Assembly: GCA_964366065.1 (NCBI GenBank) | Contig: CAYISF010000004.1 | Coordinates: 1-22,471 of the forward strand | From: JBAZYZ01 sp964366065 | Lineage (GTDB): Bacteria; Patescibacteriota; Minisyncoccia; Phycocordibacterales; VMEP01 | Direction: 5' to 3' | DNA: 22,471 nucleotides | In this document: positions 20,567-22,471 of the stretch, in pieces | How positions within the stretch are numbered: position 1 is the first letter of the stretch | Layout of the letters: each line of letters starts with the position of its first letter | The notes under the pieces: generated by a model | Told to the model about the DNA's origin: nothing | What the model saw: the letters and a program-made list of their open reading frames with translations, nothing else | The model's database searches: none | Translations under genes and position numbers: made by a program

Positions 20567-21622
20567 TTATTCCTCTTCGCCTGTTGGCTTCTCAAGCACC
20601 GGCACTTCATATTTAAATCCCTTGCCTTCAGTAATTTTCATAATGTCGGTATCCACTCTTTTGAATTGCTTTGAAGCATTGGTAAAATGCCCAACTGTTG
20701 TGCCGAGCGAGGACCCTAGTTTTTGCATAAAAATTTTATAGTTCATCAGGTGCTTGCCTAATCCTTCAACATTCTTTCTGATTTCTTTGGCCGATTCCTC
20801 AATTTGAAGCGCCCGAAGCCCCTGAAGAACTGTCTGAAGATACGCCATAAACGAAGTCGGCGAAACTATAATTACATGTTTTTCGCGGAAAGAGTATTCT
20901 ATTAAATCGCGCGACGAGCCGATTTTATTCACCAAAAGGTCATAGTAAATCGCCTCTGAAGGGATGAACATAAAAGCGTAATCCAGTGTCCCCTCTTTTG
21001 GCTTTATATATTTTGACGTTTCATCAATCCTGTTTTTAACGTCCTGAAGGAAGAGTTTTTCCAGTTTCTCTCTTTCTTGCGGGTTTTTCTCCACGGATAT
21101 ACGATTGTAATTTTCAAGGGAAAATTTGGAATCTATCGGTAAAATTTTGTCTTTATTGCGCTGGTCAAGAAATATCACGGCATCAACAATATCGCCATCG
21201 CTAAATTTATACTGCAATTGAAACTGCCCCGGCGCCAGGACATTTTTAAGGACTGTATCAAGATAATATTCACCGAGCACTCCGCGCTGTTTCGGGTTCT
21301 GAAGGGTGTTCTGAAGCATTTTCAATTGCTCCGCGACATTCGATACTTGCTTTTGCCCTTCGTCCACGCGGGTTAATTTCTCGGTGATGTTCTGAATAAG
21401 GCGCTGTGATTCAGAAAATTGGGAACGGACGGCCTCCTGCATTTCTTTGTTTGAAATTCCAAGTTTTGATTCTACCGACTTTGTCAGATTTTCTATTTGG
21501 TTTTGGAGAAGTAAAAAACTGTCGGCCTGCGGTTCTTTATCTTTATTTTTCAACAGAAAAAAGACGGCGATTCCCCCGACGACTAGCCCGATAATTAGAA
21601 AAATGATTGTTTCTATTGCCAT
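20567..21622 (-). CDS. rmuC: RmuC-family DNA recombination protein
   Basis: 351 residues. An N-terminal membrane helix (about 5-24) and a coiled-coil region (35-110) precede the conserved RmuC core. KQRGVLGEYYLDTVL (111-125) holds the usual G-x-G-E motif. ILPIDSKFSLENY, with the DSKF of the restriction-endonuclease-like fold, and TLDYAFMFIPSEAIYYDL and HVIIVSPTSFMAYLQTV are also typical. RmuC limits inversion and other rearrangement at short inverted repeats and is thought to have nuclease activity. That is of note in a genome segment so rich in palindromes. It lies 12 bp after a PD-(D/E)XK gene and is probably co-transcribed with it. Confidence 0.93.
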   Translation of the reverse strand: MAIETIIFLIIGLVVGGIAVFFLLKNKDKEPQADSFLLLQNQIENLTKSVESKLGISNKEMQEAVRSQFSESQRLIQNITEKLTRVDEGQKQVSNVAEQLKMLQNTLQNPKQRGVLGEYYLDTVLKNVLAPGQFQLQYKFSDGDIVDAVIFLDQRNKDKILPIDSKFSLENYNRISVEKNPQEREKLEKLFLQDVKNRIDETSKYIKPKEGTLDYAFMFIPSEAIYYDLLVNKIGSSRDLIEYSFREKHVIIVSPTSFMAYLQTVLQGLRALQIEESAKEIRKNVEGLGKHLMNYKIFMQKLGSSLGTTVGHFTNASKQFKRVDTDIMKITEGKGFKYEVPVLEKPTGEEE

Positions 21623-21634
21623 ATCTTTATTTTA

Positions 21635-22426
21635 TCAAAACAGGGTTGATTTTTCTCCCTCGCTTTTTTTCTTTGGTTTTGGCGATACTTCCGCGACCGC
21701 CCCGCGGTAGTTGCAGTAGTCGCACACATCACTTGCTTTTGGTATCTTGTCCGCGTCCAAAGTTTCTTTGATTTTAAAAAGTGTCGGTTCAACCCAGTCG
21801 TCATTTCCGACATAAGGAATAATTTTGATATCAAACTCCAGCTTGCCGTCAAAGGCCTCTTTATCAGAATCCGCGTTTGCGTACACGAAATATCCCGTAT
21901 CGGATACGTCAAAACCGTTTCGGCGGAACAGCCATTGGTAAATCTCTATTTGCCGCTTATAACTGTCCTGCCACTCCGCATCCAGATTAACTTCTGTCTT
22001 TTTGCTGGTCGCTTTATAATCAACCACGATAAGTTTTCCGTCACTTCCCTTCCACACATCATCAATGCCTCCGCGGACTGCGAGTCCGGTAGGATTGTGG
22101 GTATATTGCACCCCGCGTTTCAAGGCATCCCGCCAGGCATCAAGTTCTTTATGCTGAAAAGGCACCGCATCAATGTCATATTCTTTCATAAGCGGATGGG
22201 CTTCGTTTTTTGCCCGGTGCACGTCAAATTCGCGTTTAAGCAATTCGTCAACGGCGCTGTTTAAACTAAAGGGGAAACCGGGCGGGCGGGCAACTCCCAG
22301 CTTGTTATCAATATAAAAACATCTGGGACACTCTAAAAACAGAGCTATCCTTGAACGGCTTAAGCGGAAATTTTTCCCGCCATAATTCCAGTCCAGATTT
22401 CGGTTGGGCTTGTAATACTGGCTCAT
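21635..22426 (-). CDS. PD-(D/E)XK (Cas4/RecB-like) nuclease-family protein
   Basis: 263 residues. FRLSRSRIALFLECPRCFYIDNKLG (20-44) contains Cys33 and Cys36. GGIDDVW (119-125, Asp122), LIVVDYKATS (132-141, Asp136 and Lys138) and the QIEIYQW motif (Gln159) form a RecB-type active site. Cys235 and Cys238 in CDYCNYRG near the C-terminus could join the N-terminal cysteines in an Fe-S cluster. The fold and layout are like those of the nuclease at 11394, but the sequences are clearly different. There is a short Lys-rich tail. It is paired with rmuC, so a DNA end-processing role is plausible. A TACAAT box on the minus strand (22436-22441) ends 9 nt before the ATG, again implying a near-leaderless mRNA. 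Confidence 0.88.
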   Translation of the reverse strand: MSQYYKPNRNLDWNYGGKNFRLSRSRIALFLECPRCFYIDNKLGVARPPGFPFSLNSAVDELLKREFDVHRAKNEAHPLMKEYDIDAVPFQHKELDAWRDALKRGVQYTHNPTGLAVRGGIDDVWKGSDGKLIVVDYKATSKKTEVNLDAEWQDSYKRQIEIYQWLFRRNGFDVSDTGYFVYANADSDKEAFDGKLEFDIKIIPYVGNDDWVEPTLFKIKETLDADKIPKASDVCDYCNYRGAVAEVSPKPKKKSEGEKSTLF

Positions 22427-22451
22427 AATTCTCTGATTGTATCACAGATGC

Positions 22452-22457
22452 TATAAT
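22452..22457 (+). promoter_or_regulatory. Possible rightward -10 box at window edge
   Basis: TATAAT on the plus strand faces out of the window, divergent from the nuclease gene. An ATG overlaps its end (22456), so the gene it would serve, if any, starts beyond the window. The -35 is weak. Confidence 0.3.
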
Positions 22458-22471
22458 GAAAAAGTTGATTT

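Noticed and set aside
1..22471. tRNA or rRNA genes, insertion sequences, integrases
   Set aside because: No cloverleaf with CCA-end pattern, no rRNA signature and no transposase or integrase motif was seen on either strand.

Overview
The window looks like chromosome from a Candidate Phyla Radiation bacterium (Patescibacteria), most likely a parcubacterium. The gene complement is ordinary bacterial housekeeping: mraY-ftsW-murG, gltX, cysS, rpmA, rplI, rplU, dnaB, recR, rmuC. It is mixed with short membrane-anchored proteins, very tight spacing, few Shine-Dalgarno sequences, an N-terminally extended L21, and AT-rich intergenic heptamer arrays. TGA, TAA and TAG all act as stops, which argues against the recoded Gracilibacteria and Absconditabacteria. 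The taxon is inferred; no 16S gene is present.

Layout. 1-3911 (+): end of mraY, then ftsW, murG and gltX (peptidoglycan precursor synthesis and flipping, plus glutamyl-tRNA). 3911-5922 (+): a pair of structured repeats, a coiled-coil M23 peptidase, a perfect three-way-junction palindrome, and a small one-pass membrane protein. 5923-6423: a repeat-rich gap and the C-terminal remnant of a short-chain dehydrogenase. 10560-6425 (-): a cobalamin riboswitch with its own terminator, followed by an anchored DUF4430 protein, a 740-residue secreted protein carrying HYR, DUF4430-like, Ig-like and alpha/alpha-toroid (prenyltransferase-like) regions, a DUF6580-like membrane protein and a PH-domain protein. 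11322-10594 (-): a two-gene unit (small membrane protein, PEBP/YbhB). 11394-12557 (+): a PD-(D/E)XK nuclease. 12662-15290: an Ada-like anchored protein (-), rpmA (+), rplI (-), ctp protease (-). 15378-19784 (+): corA, cysS, dnaB, recR. 20178-19816 (-): rplU. 20279-20416 (+): a probable free-standing small RNA. 22426-20567 (-): a second PD-(D/E)XK nuclease and rmuC.

Most interesting signals. (1) The riboswitch-controlled operon contains the two domain types of animal transcobalamin/intrinsic factor (alpha/alpha barrel and DUF4430-type C-terminal domain) beside a predicted small-molecule membrane protein. I infer a cell-surface cobalamin capture and uptake system in a reduced, probably host-dependent bacterium. 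(2) Seven short arrays of 7-nt (one 9-nt) degenerate tandem repeats lie in the gaps, six of them at or just upstream of start codons. (3) An apparent small RNA has its own promoter and terminator and two C-rich loops resembling anti-Shine-Dalgarno sequence. (4) A 56-bp perfect T-shaped palindrome has complementary loops. (5) Several genes have a -10 box only 6-9 nt before the start codon, suggesting leaderless mRNAs.
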